Positions 55,351-64,000 of a DNA stretch of 64,000 bases are shown piece by piece. The stretch comes from Bretschneidera sinensis (taxonomy: Eukaryota; Streptophyta; Magnoliopsida; Brassicales; Akaniaceae). The notes below the pieces were generated by a model. The model worked only from the letters and a program-made list of their open reading frames with translations, made no database searches and had not been told where the DNA came from. Both the position numbers and the translations under genes were made by a program. The stretch is from positions 33,699,001 through 33,763,000 of the forward strand of contig CM043698.1 of the NCBI GenBank assembly GCA_023935145.1, given 5' to 3'. Each line of letters begins with the position of its first letter. Positions within the stretch are counted from its first letter, which is position 1.

Positions 55351-56019
55351 TGTTAGAACTTAAATAAAATCTAAACATGCTAAACAACTTAAATAGCATA
55401 TAGATTAAATGCGGAATTATAAAGACCGTAAACATACCTCCGACCATTGAAGCTTTCCACTTACACAATCCGCTATTCTCTCGATATTGGTTCTTCTAGA
55501 CTCTCAGAACTCTCTTTAATTGATGGTGTATGAAAGAAAAATGAGTAATCTCGAGTCTAGGGACCAAACCTTGCTACGAAGTTTATACTTGTTCTTCCAT
55601 CAAGAACGTTCATCCGTATTCTATACGCTTGTTACCACAATCAATGGGAGGCTAAAGGATTAAACATGGACCACATATAGATTGGTTACATATACCTTAT
55701 ACTCTCAATACAACCATTGAGAATATGAACCAACATTCCTTAAACATACACCTTGTGTTGCTCTCTCTAACTTTCAATATGCTCTATGGTCATCCTATTT
55801 ATAGGAGAAATGTTCTAATAATTCCACTAGTTAGTGGAGCATGATGGCCTCCCATAATTCCACTAATTAGTGGAGCATAATGGCCTCCCATAATTTCACT
55901 AATTAGTGGAGCATAATGGCCTCCCATAATTTCACTAATTAGTGGAGCATAATGGAGCATGATGGCCTCCCATAATTCCACTACTTAGTGGAGCATAATG
56001 GCCTCTTGAATTTATTACA
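55351..56019 (-). repeat. copia 5' LTR (second element)
   Basis: 669 bp, collinear with 48,977-49,563 but with five palindrome-bearing units (55,822-55,992) instead of three, which explains the length difference. Confidence 0.9.
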
Positions 56020-56024
56020 GGTAT

Positions 56025-56479
56025 AACAAAATAAAAAGAAACCAATATTTTTAAATTATGTTAAGTCTAATAAAATGATGATGTTTCAGTAATATCAAAC
56101 CAGACTTGTTCACACAACCAATTTAGAAACCAACCGACATGATGCTCAACAATGTGAAACATGTCTCTCATATAAACAGAGCTTTTCATAACTATATATA
56201 AACCTATAGCAACCCAGGGGAAAAACACCCCCCCAAAACAAGTAATGACAGCATACAATTAATAGCTTAAGAAACATTGTGACTTATCCGCAAAAACCCA
56301 ATTTGGAAGATTACTATAACAGATGGTGGGAGTACCAGAAGGCAGTAAAGCCAATGAGCTTATTGAGGATTTTACAGAATGCTTTGGTGTTTGCAACAAA
56401 CAACTCAAGGTTGTCTATGCTTTATGTAAGAAAAATAAGCATAATTAATGTTGATGCCTAAAACAGGTTGCTGAGCTGG
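56025..56479. other. intergenic remnant between copia and Tat elements
   Basis: No gene supported; short open frames on both strands lack motifs. Confidence 0.45.
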
Positions 56480-57946
56480 AGATCGGTACTTTGATGGCAT
56501 ACACACGAAGATAGGGGTGAACTAGAGAGTCACTGAATGAGAGGGGAGGGTTGTCTCCAGGGACACTTTGACGCTCTTGTCAGTGTAAGGTTTTGAAAAA
56601 ATAGAGGGAATTGTGACACCAGTGTTTTAGTAATGAGCTTGAAATTGAAGATGGATTATGCTTGCATACCTTGATCCTTTTATAGTGTTTTGGAGGTGAG
56701 GTTGCCCACATAGTCAGGACGGGGCAATCTCGGAGATCCCATCCCTCTGTCAGTAGGTATAGTCGGGTGTCCATGGAGGGTTATGATCCCTGAATCATGC
56801 TTGCAGGTCTGTGCGGGGGTGTCCGGGAGCTCCGAGCCTTGTAGTTGGTTATACTGGCTAGTGGTTCCACCTCTACCCACTTAGTGAAGTAGTCTATTGC
56901 CACGATGAGGTGCTTCTGTTGGCTGGGCACTCCGGTGAAGGGGCCGAGAAGGTCCATCCCCCATATGGAGAAGGGGAGCGGGCTCGTGATCGAGGTAAGA
57001 AAGTTTGTTAGTCGATGGGGTACCGGAGAATACTGTTGACAACTCTTGCACTTCTTAACTAATTCCATGACTTCTCTTTGCATTATAGGCCAGTAATAGC
57101 CTTGCCAGAGTATTTTGAAGGTCATGGCTTGTCCTCCGAGGTGGTTTCCATATACCCATTTGTGAACCTCTTGAAGGGTATAATTGGCTTCGATTGTCCT
57201 CAGACACCTTAGGTAGGGCGTTGTGAGGCCTCTTCTGTATAACTGGTCATCTATAATTGTGTACCATGACACTCAAAAGACCATCTTTTTGGCTTCGCCT
57301 CTTTTCTCGAAGAGCTAGCCGTCCTGCAAATATCAGAGGATTGGATAAACCTAAGTTTTTCCTTCGGTTACTGGTAACAAAATTACTTCCTCGATGCTTA
57401 GGACGGTGAGGGTTTCTAGGTAGACTGTTCGTGTAGGCTCGGGCTGCCGAGAGAAGGTGAGTCAGGCCATGGAATCAGCTTTAGAGTTTTTCGTCCGGAG
57501 GACCTGCGTTATTCGAAATACTTCGAACTTAGCAACAAGTTCTCTAGCCTTTTCTAGGTAACGGGCGATCTTTTCACCTCGGGCTTCGAATTCTCCATTA
57601 ATCTGATTTACCACCAGCTGTGAGTCGCTATATATGTCTAGGGCTTCGATCGCCATTTCTTTAGCCAACTTCATCTCAGAAAGTAATGCCTCGTGCTCCA
57701 CTTCATTTTCGAAGGCACTGAACTCAAACCTTAGAGCTTATTCAATGGTGAAACCATCTGGACTACACAGGATGAGCCTAACGCCGCTCTCGGTGCTGTT
57801 GGAGGATCCGTTAACATGGAGGGTCCACTGCGGGACTGGTTCGGCTACCTCAAGGTCTCGGGTTGAGTTTGACTCACCTTGGAGTGTTGTTTCCTTGATA
57901 AAGTCCGCGAGAGCCTGAGCCTTGATAGCTTTGCAGGGATGATACC
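56480..57946 (-). mobile_element. Tat/Ogre-type Ty3/gypsy fragment
   Basis: Minus-strand coding pieces: 57,946-57,738 (AIKAQALADFIKE, then the second, archaeal-type RNase H start WTLHVNGSSN), 57,701-57,462 (MEHEALLSEMKLAKEM, DIYSDSQLVVNQINGEFEARGE) and 57,272-56,850 (integrase with VHKWVYGNHLGG, CKSCQQYSPVPHR, WGMDLLGPF and DYFTKWVEVEPLA). A second RNase H of this kind is typical of Tat/Ogre. Below about 56,850 the sequence changes abruptly to what looks like LTR or untranslated sequence, so the integrase core is cut after its second block. Truncated and interrupted on the right by the second Athila element. Confidence 0.75.
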
Positions 57947-59620
57947 TGATGTGCAAATTTTAAATTCTCGCAAGTGCACGAATCAAAAATAGTAATACGA
58001 TGAGTTTACTCTCGAGGTCAATCTCTCAATGAATTATAGTGGTTTAAATCCTAAATTATTTTCTTAAAATTACTAAAACAAACTCTGAAATTAAATCCTA
58101 AACACTCTAATTAAAAGATTGGTGAAGAAAAAATTGAAATAAAAACAATTAAGTAAATTAAACAAAATGAATTATGAAGAGATGAGTATAATCGATGATA
58201 ACAATTGGAAGTTTAGCTTGCTATCTAATCATGAATTGGAACATTTGGTGAATACAAAGAATTAATCAACATCCAAGATTATTGGTATTTCCGCTAAGAC
58301 TAGAGAATGACATTGATCGTGTTTATTCTCAATTTATAACTAATTAATTAAATCTCATGGATCGTGTTCATCAATTAATTAATTAAATTAAGTATAAGGA
58401 AAACACAACCACCTAAATCACAATTTGATTTGAATCCTGATTTAAATTACTATTCAAAAAGGCTTAATTAGGTCTAGATGATTTGTCCTCAACCTAATCT
58501 CAAATATTAACCTCGACTATCAATAATAGATGGCCAATCCACAAGCAATAATCAAAGTATGAAGGATATTGAATAAGAAATAATCTGGAAAATTTCATAA
58601 AACTAAATCCACCAAAATATCTAAAACAATCAAGGCAGCTAAGCCAAACGCCCAAACAATGCGTTCAGTCGCTCATGTTTAAATCTCAATCACAAAATTC
58701 AAATACTAGGGTTACAAGCATATTGAAGGACAAAATGAGCAAAGATAGAATTTCTTTCCAAATTACAAGATGAATCCTCAAAGTCTTGAAGCGATTGATC
58801 GTCGTCTTTAATCTCTTGATAAGCTGTCTTGATGAAATAAACCGTCTCCTCCTTCAATCTCCCAAAACTCCTCTTGCTAATATCTCTCCAAGAACTGCCA
58901 TTGTCTCCTCTCTTCTCTGAGTCTAAAATTCCTAAATATAGCTGTATGGAGAAGGCTTTGTAGACAGAAAATTTGCCCTAGGGTTTTTGTTCAGGCCGTG
59001 TGCTTCTGCTGCTGTCCATGCCCGGTTTGGCTGCTGTTCAGGCCGTGTGTTTGCTTCTGTCCAGGCTAGGTTTCTACTATCCAAAACTGGTCCGGTTATG
59101 CTGCTGTCCAGCCCATGCAAATCCCAAAAAATCAGAATTTAATAGCTCATTAACTTCTGCCATGCTGAAATCACGTACAGCCTGACCTTTATCTACTAAA
59201 ACTGCCATAACTTTTTCTAGAAAAATCATATTTATGAGCCATAAAATTATCCAGAATATAGACATCTGGATCTTTCCAAGCATATATGACTCATCTCCTA
59301 GTTCTTCCTGAATCAATACAGTTTAATATGTAAAAATTACTTCTGCCATACTGAAATCACGCACAGCCTGACATTTGTCGACTAAAACTGCCATAACTTT
59401 CTCTAGAAAAATCATATTTAGGAGCCGTAAATTCTACAAAAAATAAGCATCCGGATCTTTCCAAACATATATGGTTCATCTTTTGGTTCTTCCTAAATTG
59501 ATAGAATTTAATCCAAAAAGATATCTTATGCACAATTATGTTCATAGTCTCAACACTTCACATTTCATTGCTCAAATCAAGTACACATTGCACATCCATA
59601 TTCCAATGCTCAAAACACCT
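57947..59620 (-). repeat. 3' LTR of the second Athila element (right border uncertain)
   Basis: Begins TGATGTGCAAATTTTAAATT; early part CTCGCAAGTGCACGAATC resembles the equivalent GCAAGTGCACAAGGTC of the first Athila LTR. The inner border is put near 59,620 because a purine tract on the minus strand (GGGTTTGGGGTT) lies at about 59,631-59,643. It contains a 186-bp tandem duplication. Confidence 0.6.
59153..59520. repeat. 186-bp tandem duplication in the Athila LTR
   Basis: Units start ACTTCTGCCAT at 59,153 and 59,339 and share CTGAAATCACG(T/C)ACAGCC, AAAACTGCCATAACTTT and TCTAGAAAAATCATATTTA. The second copy is slightly shorter and has diverged by about a tenth by eye. Confidence 0.85.
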
Positions 59621-60069
59621 CACGTCAATTAACCCCAAACCCAACGTCAAGAATCCGAATTCGCTTCGACTCTAGGCCTCACAGGAGGCACTCATTAAGC
59701 ACACCGAACCTAGGTTTCAAACACTCATCAAGCATATGTGAATAGAAGTTATGTAAACAAGAAATTTCAAATATAAATTCGCCTATGAATATGGATATCA
59801 TCAAAGAATGCTCATATGTCTGCAAAATAGATCTCATGAATGGAATCAAATGTTAGGATTGCAAAGCTATCACATCGCCTATATCATATCCTAGTCAAAC
59901 ACTTCAAGCAAAACATATTGAGTATGAACCTGTGCATAGATGGGCGTGATTAGCCGAACTTGATTTACACCAAAGCTCTTTTTTTTAACTCTTTATAAGA
60001 GCGACTTCAATACCCTTGAAGTATCTCAGGTCCTCTTTCTTGTCTAACCAAATCCCTTTTTGACATGTT

Positions 60070-60133
<64 letters not shown>

Positions 60134-60740
60134 TCTTTTCTTTTCTTTTGAATAGGAATTTGGATCTTTCTCCAAAGACAGTGGCAACTAGGGCGTATAA
60201 CGGTAGGCACATACTCAAACTTCTTACTCAAGTCATTTAACTAAAATAATGAGAACACACAACATGATACTTCAAGTGAGTTATATAATCCTAGCATTCA
60301 ATGCAAAACCTATAGAGATCATCTAACAATTAAGGTCATAACAAAGAGTGTTTAAGAGTACCAAAAAACTAACTCTCAGAATAAAATGCTTATGGCTCAA
60401 ATAACTCACTAGGTAGTCTCCACTATTTGATTCTTAGTCATTAGCTCTAGGTTCATCTCAATATCAACATCAAGAGCACGGTCTATAGAATATGAATATG
60501 CATCCATCCTCACAACAACTTGTCAGCGTTGAAGAAACTAAATCGAATGTGGATAAAAGACATGATTACTAACCATAAAACAAATTGTAGTATGAAATTT
60601 TTTTCTCAACAAGTTCTAATTGTACCCGCAAACCTAAACTAAACATTATCCTCAATGTATAAAATCAAATACGTGTTTAGAAAAACATTTAGAAGGGAAT
60701 AATGAAAATGAAAGAACAAAAAACATACTCTATCAAATAG
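59621..60740 (-). other. 3' non-coding tail of the second Athila element
   Basis: No ORF. Contains a (TA)n run at 60,077-60,127. No third ORF like that of the first Athila element is present. Confidence 0.55.
60077..60127. repeat. (TA)n microsatellite
   Basis: About 25 TA units. Confidence 0.95.
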
Positions 60741-60789
60741 GTGGGTTGCCTCCCACCAAGTGCTTTCTTTAACGTCTGAGCAAGACGTT
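60741..60789 (-). other. conserved Athila block with stem-loop, second copy
   Basis: GTGGGTTGCCTCCCACC, AAGTGCT, then AACGTC, a 7-base loop and GACGTT (60,771-60,789). Same order as 8,306-8,353 in the first Athila element. I recall GGGAGGCAACCC as a frequent phrase in plant repeats. Confidence 0.6.
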
Positions 60790-61386
60790 GGTTGAACTTA
60801 TTTAGGATCATGCACCTCAGTGCACTCAACAACCCCCTTCTCATGGACTCATTCCAAGTAAGGCTTCACACGATACCTATTGACTTTGAATGTCACTTGA
60901 GTCTTTGGGTTCAGCAATTCTACCGCTCCATGAGAAAAAAAAGTTGACTACCGAAAATGGTTCGCACCATTTCGACTTTAATTTTCCTGGAATTAATTTG
61001 AAATGAATGTTAAACTAAAGAACTTTCATTCCAGGATAAAGAGACTTACGGATAAGGCCTTGGTTATGGTAACACTTAGTGCGTTCTTTGTAGATCTTTG
61101 CATTCTCACAGGCTTCATCACGAATCTCTTTTAACTCATTGAGTTGTAGTAACTGCTTCTTAGGCACAACATGAACTGGACTAACCCATCTACTATATGA
61201 AATAGGGTAAATAACTCGTTTATCCAAGAGTTTTAAAATTTCTTTCTTCACTACCTCTTGTAGGTTAAGGTTTAGTCTCTTTTGAGCTTCTCTCACAGGT
61301 TTGGCATCGTCCTCTAAAATGATCTTATGCATACATGTAGCAGGACTAACACCCTCAATGTCACTTATACTCCATCCTATGGCTCT
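60790..61386 (-). pseudogene. Athila RT head fused to integrase end by internal deletion
   Basis: The frame 61,332-61,015 begins with the RT head (CMHKI, DDAKPVREAQKRLN, the VVKKEILKLLD block and VSPVHVVPKKQ) and changes within one codon near 61,153 to an integrase end (LNELKEIRDEACENAKIYKERTK, YPGMKVL). Below it, PGKLKSKW, SHGAVELLNPKT and FKVNRYRVKPYLE continue the integrase tail. RT palm, RNase H and the integrase core are missing, yet the frame is kept across the junction. Upstream sequence of RT continues beyond the solo LTR at 62,342. Confidence 0.85.
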
Positions 61387-62341
61387 TGTTGGAAATCACC
61401 TTGACAAGATGCCCAGGTGGTGATCTTCCAAACACCCAAGTCTAGAATGACTTGTAGAAAGAAATACAGCAATCGAACACAAGAACAGAAAATCAAAGAA
61501 AGAAAGAAGACAAGCAATTTGTTATCGAGGTTCGGCAATATGCCTACATCCCCGTGAGTTCCTCTGAACTCTCTGCACTAATCAAATGGTTCTTACAAGT
61601 TACAGCAATCCCCTTTCAAGAAACCAAGTTCTTGAAGAAACCAAGAAGAGAAGCAAGGAAGAAGATAAGAACTTACAATGTTCTCTATCTAATCTAGACT
61701 CTCTCTTCTTTATAACTAACCTCATTATAAAAGTCCCTTTTGGGTTTATGTCTCTCACACAATTCTCTCTTGTATTGTTTACAATTGATCTCACAATGTC
61801 ACAATATATTCTCTCTAGTTGTGTTGTTATGAAAAATGAGGCTTGAGAACCTCTTTTATAGCCTTTCACTTCTTGGACATTCTTATGAATCAATCTCCTC
61901 CCTTTGATCATGATCTCCTTTAAATCTTAGCCCTTTATCATTCTCCAAGTGGTGCTGTGCATTTTAGTGTTATGCACACACACTTAAGAGGGTCTTAAAG
62001 CATGCTGCCTATGCGTGCAGCAGCGTGCTGGGCGGTGCGGCGCTGGGCGTGCGCGCTGCGGTGCTGGTGCGCACCTGATGGTGTGCATGCTGGGTGGTGT
62101 GGCACTGGGCGTGCGCGTTGCGCCCAGACCTGATGCTGCTCCCTTCTGCTGTTGTGCGCACACTCTTCTGCCTGTGTGCAGAAGTGCGCACACTAGTGCG
62201 CATGGCCTTCCCTTGCTCCAAATTGATGCACACACATGTGTGTAGTCTTCTAACTTGCTGAGCTTTAATCTTCCACCTTTGGTTTAGACTTTAACTTTGA
62301 ACCATGGTTGGACCTATGCAAACCTTAGACAAATACCAACA
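61387..62341 (-). mobile_element. solo LTR inserted in the Athila RT gene
   Basis: 955 bp with TGTTGGAAATC ... ATACCAACA ends and GCTCT on both sides (61,382-61,386; 62,342-62,346). It interrupts the Athila coding sequence inside an RAV/RAI-G block. No internal coding or primer site is present, so this looks like a solo LTR, probably copia-type from the TGTTGG/CCAACA ends. Its inner part (62,000-62,230) is GC-rich with repeated GTGCGC. Confidence 0.85.
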
Positions 62342-62346
62342 GCTCT

Positions 62347-63030
62347 TTTAAGTCTGCTAAGCTCCTTCACAACTCTCTCTTCTTGGGTTTGGGTCAAAGT
62401 AAATGAAATAATCAAAGGATATATGTCTTTCTCTCCCAAAAATATGTATTTAAGGTGCTTGGGTAACTCTTTAAGTTCAAGCTTAGGTGGAGTAGTATCT
62501 TCCCTAGGTAGGGAACTCGACAATTCTAAAGGTTTGCTAGACTCTTCTTGGGGTAACACTGGTATTGCACTATCTAACATCTCATGATACCCTTTAGTCT
62601 CATCTTCTAGTGTTTCCTCTACTCTCTCAGTTGTAAGAGCAACTTCAAGCTTGTCCTCTATTTCTGTCTGCAAATAAGTGTCATAAGCAAGTGAGTCCAC
62701 ACAATCAATAAAAGAACACTCATCGTTAGTTGAAATAAAAGAATAAATGGTTAAAAAATCAAACACTTTAAATTGTACAATCTCTCCCAAGACTGTCATC
62801 GTTAACCTCCCATTATAGACATCAATAATAGTCTTGGTTGTGGCCATAAATGGTCTACCAAGAAGAATTATGTGCTCTTTGTCCTTAGATGGGGTTCCTT
62901 CCATCTCCAATACCACGAAATCCACAGGCACAATCACTTTGTCTACCTGTACCAATATATCCTCAACTATTCCCTTAGGATATTTAACTGACCTGTCAGC
63001 GATTTGAAGGGACATAGTTATTGACTTAAG
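62347..63030 (-). pseudogene. Athila protease to RT linker (second element)
   Basis: Frame 63,015-62,314 (its last codons belong to the solo LTR). It contains the region after the protease: SLQIADRSVKYPKGIVEDILVQ broken into blocks, VDFVVLEMEGTP, IILLGRPFMATTKTIIDVYNG, then an acidic linker and PLELSSSLP, KLELKELPKHLKYIFLGE. These match the equivalent parts of the first element. A stop at about 63,016-63,030 separates it from the protease. Confidence 0.85.
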
Positions 63031-64000
63031 CTACCCCAAACCTAGTTGCAAGTATATCAAATATGGCATGAGATTTATACTTGCTCCTAAGTCTAGCATT
63101 GCTTTGGTGACCTTCTTGTTTCCCATTGTAATGTTGATGATGAAACTTCTGGGATCTTTCAGCTTAGGTGGCAAGCTTTGTTGGAGCACTGCACTAGTGA
63201 CTTCTGACATCATCACTTTCTCGTTCTTCCCATATTTCCTCTTTTTGGTGTTAAGTTCCTTAAAGAATTTCGCATGTGATGGCACATTCCTAATAACATC
63301 CAAAAGAGGCAAATTAATATTCACTTTAGAAAGCATGTCAAAAATATCAAAAAATTGTTTATCCTGTTTAACATCCTTCAGAGGGCTTGGATAAGGAATA
63401 GAAGGCCTGTAAGGCTCGATCGCCTTATGCAGTGTCGTGAAGGAAGATGACTCATTCTCTTTGGTCTCCTCAGATGTTTGAGAAGATTGTGGATCTTCAG
63501 CAGGATTTCCTTTAGAAGTGTCATGCTCATTTTGCTTCTCAATTGATTTTCTTGCATCACATGGTAAGTCATAATAAATTTTATCATCAAAATTGTTGTT
63601 AAGAATTTTACCACTTCGCAGCACTGTGATAGCCTTTGCTTGCTCAGGTTAGCTAGGCAACTTCACTTTTTGATGTACTTGAAATTGTTCCGCAAGTTGT
63701 TCAACTTATACTTCTACCCTCTTCATTGATGCCTTGGCTATGTCTCTCATGGTTCTCTATGCTAACTTGAATAAAAGCACTCAAGTTCTCCTCTAAAGTT
63801 GGATTTTTAGGCTGATTGGGTGGTGTAACTTGGTTTTGATATTGAACCGATCTTGAACGTTGAGCATATGTCGAAGTGTTGTTAGTCTTCCAGGAGAAAT
63901 TGGGATGATTTTTCCACCTAGGGTTATAGGTCTTAGAATATAGATCATTCCTCAGCCTAGGTTAGTAAGACTTCATTGCATTAACTTGTTCTTATTTATT
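63031..64000 (-). pseudogene. Athila gag end and protease (second element), cut by window edge
   Basis: 63,624-63,031 is open: LRSGKIL, a Ser/Glu-rich linker, YPSPLKDVKQDKQFFDIFDML, LPPKLKDPRSFIINITMG and the protease MLDLGASINLMPYLIYLQLGLG-type block. Above 63,624 the gag end appears in broken frames; TYNPRWKNHPNFSWKT can be read near 63,940-63,890 and matches TYNPEWRNHLNFSW of the first element. Confidence 0.85.

Larger units (their letters stand above)
48977..56019 (-). mobile_element. second Ty1/copia retrotransposon, full length but mutated
   Basis: Two LTRs (48,977-49,563 and 55,351-56,019) with TGTTAGAAC...TTTATTACA ends and GGTAT on both sides (48,972-48,976; 56,020-56,024). Inside, on the minus strand, are gag, integrase, RT and RNase H in copia order. 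gag through the end of integrase is one frame with a few stops; a frameshift near 51,140-51,190 precedes RT-RNase H. Family distinct from copia 1. Confidence 0.92.
57947..64000 (-). mobile_element. second Athila-type element, internally deleted, right end outside the window
   Basis: The left LTR starts TGATGTGCAAATTTT at 57,947 and breaks the Tat reading frame between two codons of the RNase H region. On the minus strand the order is gag end, protease, RT head, then integrase end, then a non-coding tail and the LTR. Protease shows MLDLGASINLMPY, the Athila form. It is a different family from the first Athila element, and its 5' LTR is off the right edge. Confidence 0.85.

Noticed and set aside
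49448..55992. Regularly spaced palindromic repeats as a possible CRISPR array
   Set aside because: Units are directly adjacent 36-bp copies without unique spacers, inside LTRs of a copia element.
61984..62245. Open frames on both strands in the GC-rich part of the solo LTR
   Set aside because: High GC and GTGCGC repeats leave few stops; Ala/Arg/Pro-rich translations without motifs.
1..64000. A cassette-like new system (defence, biosynthetic or toxin cluster)
   Set aside because: Apart from three unrelated host genes and fragments, the coding content is retrotransposon polyprotein; nothing suggests a linked functional cluster.

Overview
This window comes from a plant nuclear genome, most likely a eudicot. 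The evidence is three multi-feature plant loci with GT-AG introns, plant-type LTR retrotransposons primed by tRNA-iMet and tRNA-Asp, AT-rich intergenic DNA and no bacterial gene organisation. The species cannot be named from the sequence alone.

Layout. (1) 1-17,700: an old SIRE-like Ty1/copia element on the minus strand runs off the left edge. Its 5' LTR is split by a much younger 11.6-kb Athila-type Ty3/gypsy element (5,624-17,256), which keeps both LTRs, a tRNA-Asp primer site, a GGTCT target duplication, a gag-pol frame damaged only by five stop codons, and a third ORF. (2) 17,701-29,616: a five-exon methylsterol monooxygenase gene (SMO1 type, minus strand) lies between repeat-poor but very AT-rich stretches. 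(3) 29,617-36,213: a Tekay/Del-like chromovirus remnant arranged LTR-pol-LTR-pol-LTR, flanked by CTAAA on both sides and ending in an inverted copy of its own LTR start. (4) 36,214-48,900: a three-exon DUF7054/At4g22758-like gene with a broken partial duplicate downstream, a 735-codon DYW-class PPR gene, an orphan frameshifted exon of a chloroplast RNA-binding protein, and a non-autonomous hAT-like element with a nested foldback MITE. (5) 48,977-56,019: a second copia element with both LTRs and a GGTAT target duplication. (6) 56,480-64,000: a Tat/Ogre fragment interrupted by a second Athila element. That element is itself internally deleted, carries a solo LTR with a GCTCT duplication, and runs off the right edge.

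The host genes are SMO1 (sterol 4-alpha demethylation in the endoplasmic reticulum), the DUF7054 gene (function unknown) and the PPR gene (predicted organellar RNA editing). They are not functionally linked, but from memory SMO1-2 and the DUF7054 gene are neighbours in Arabidopsis too (At4g22756 and At4g22758), so the order may be ancestral, with the chromovirus array enlarging the gap.

No new enzyme system or defence-like cassette is evident. The most interesting signals are structural: four unrelated LTR families here each carry a different reiterated short palindrome; two different Athila families share a conserved block plus a small stem-loop just past their last ORF; the chromovirus LTR has about 105-bp inverted ends; and the Athila copy is close to intact, with an ORF in the envelope position that has no visible envelope features.
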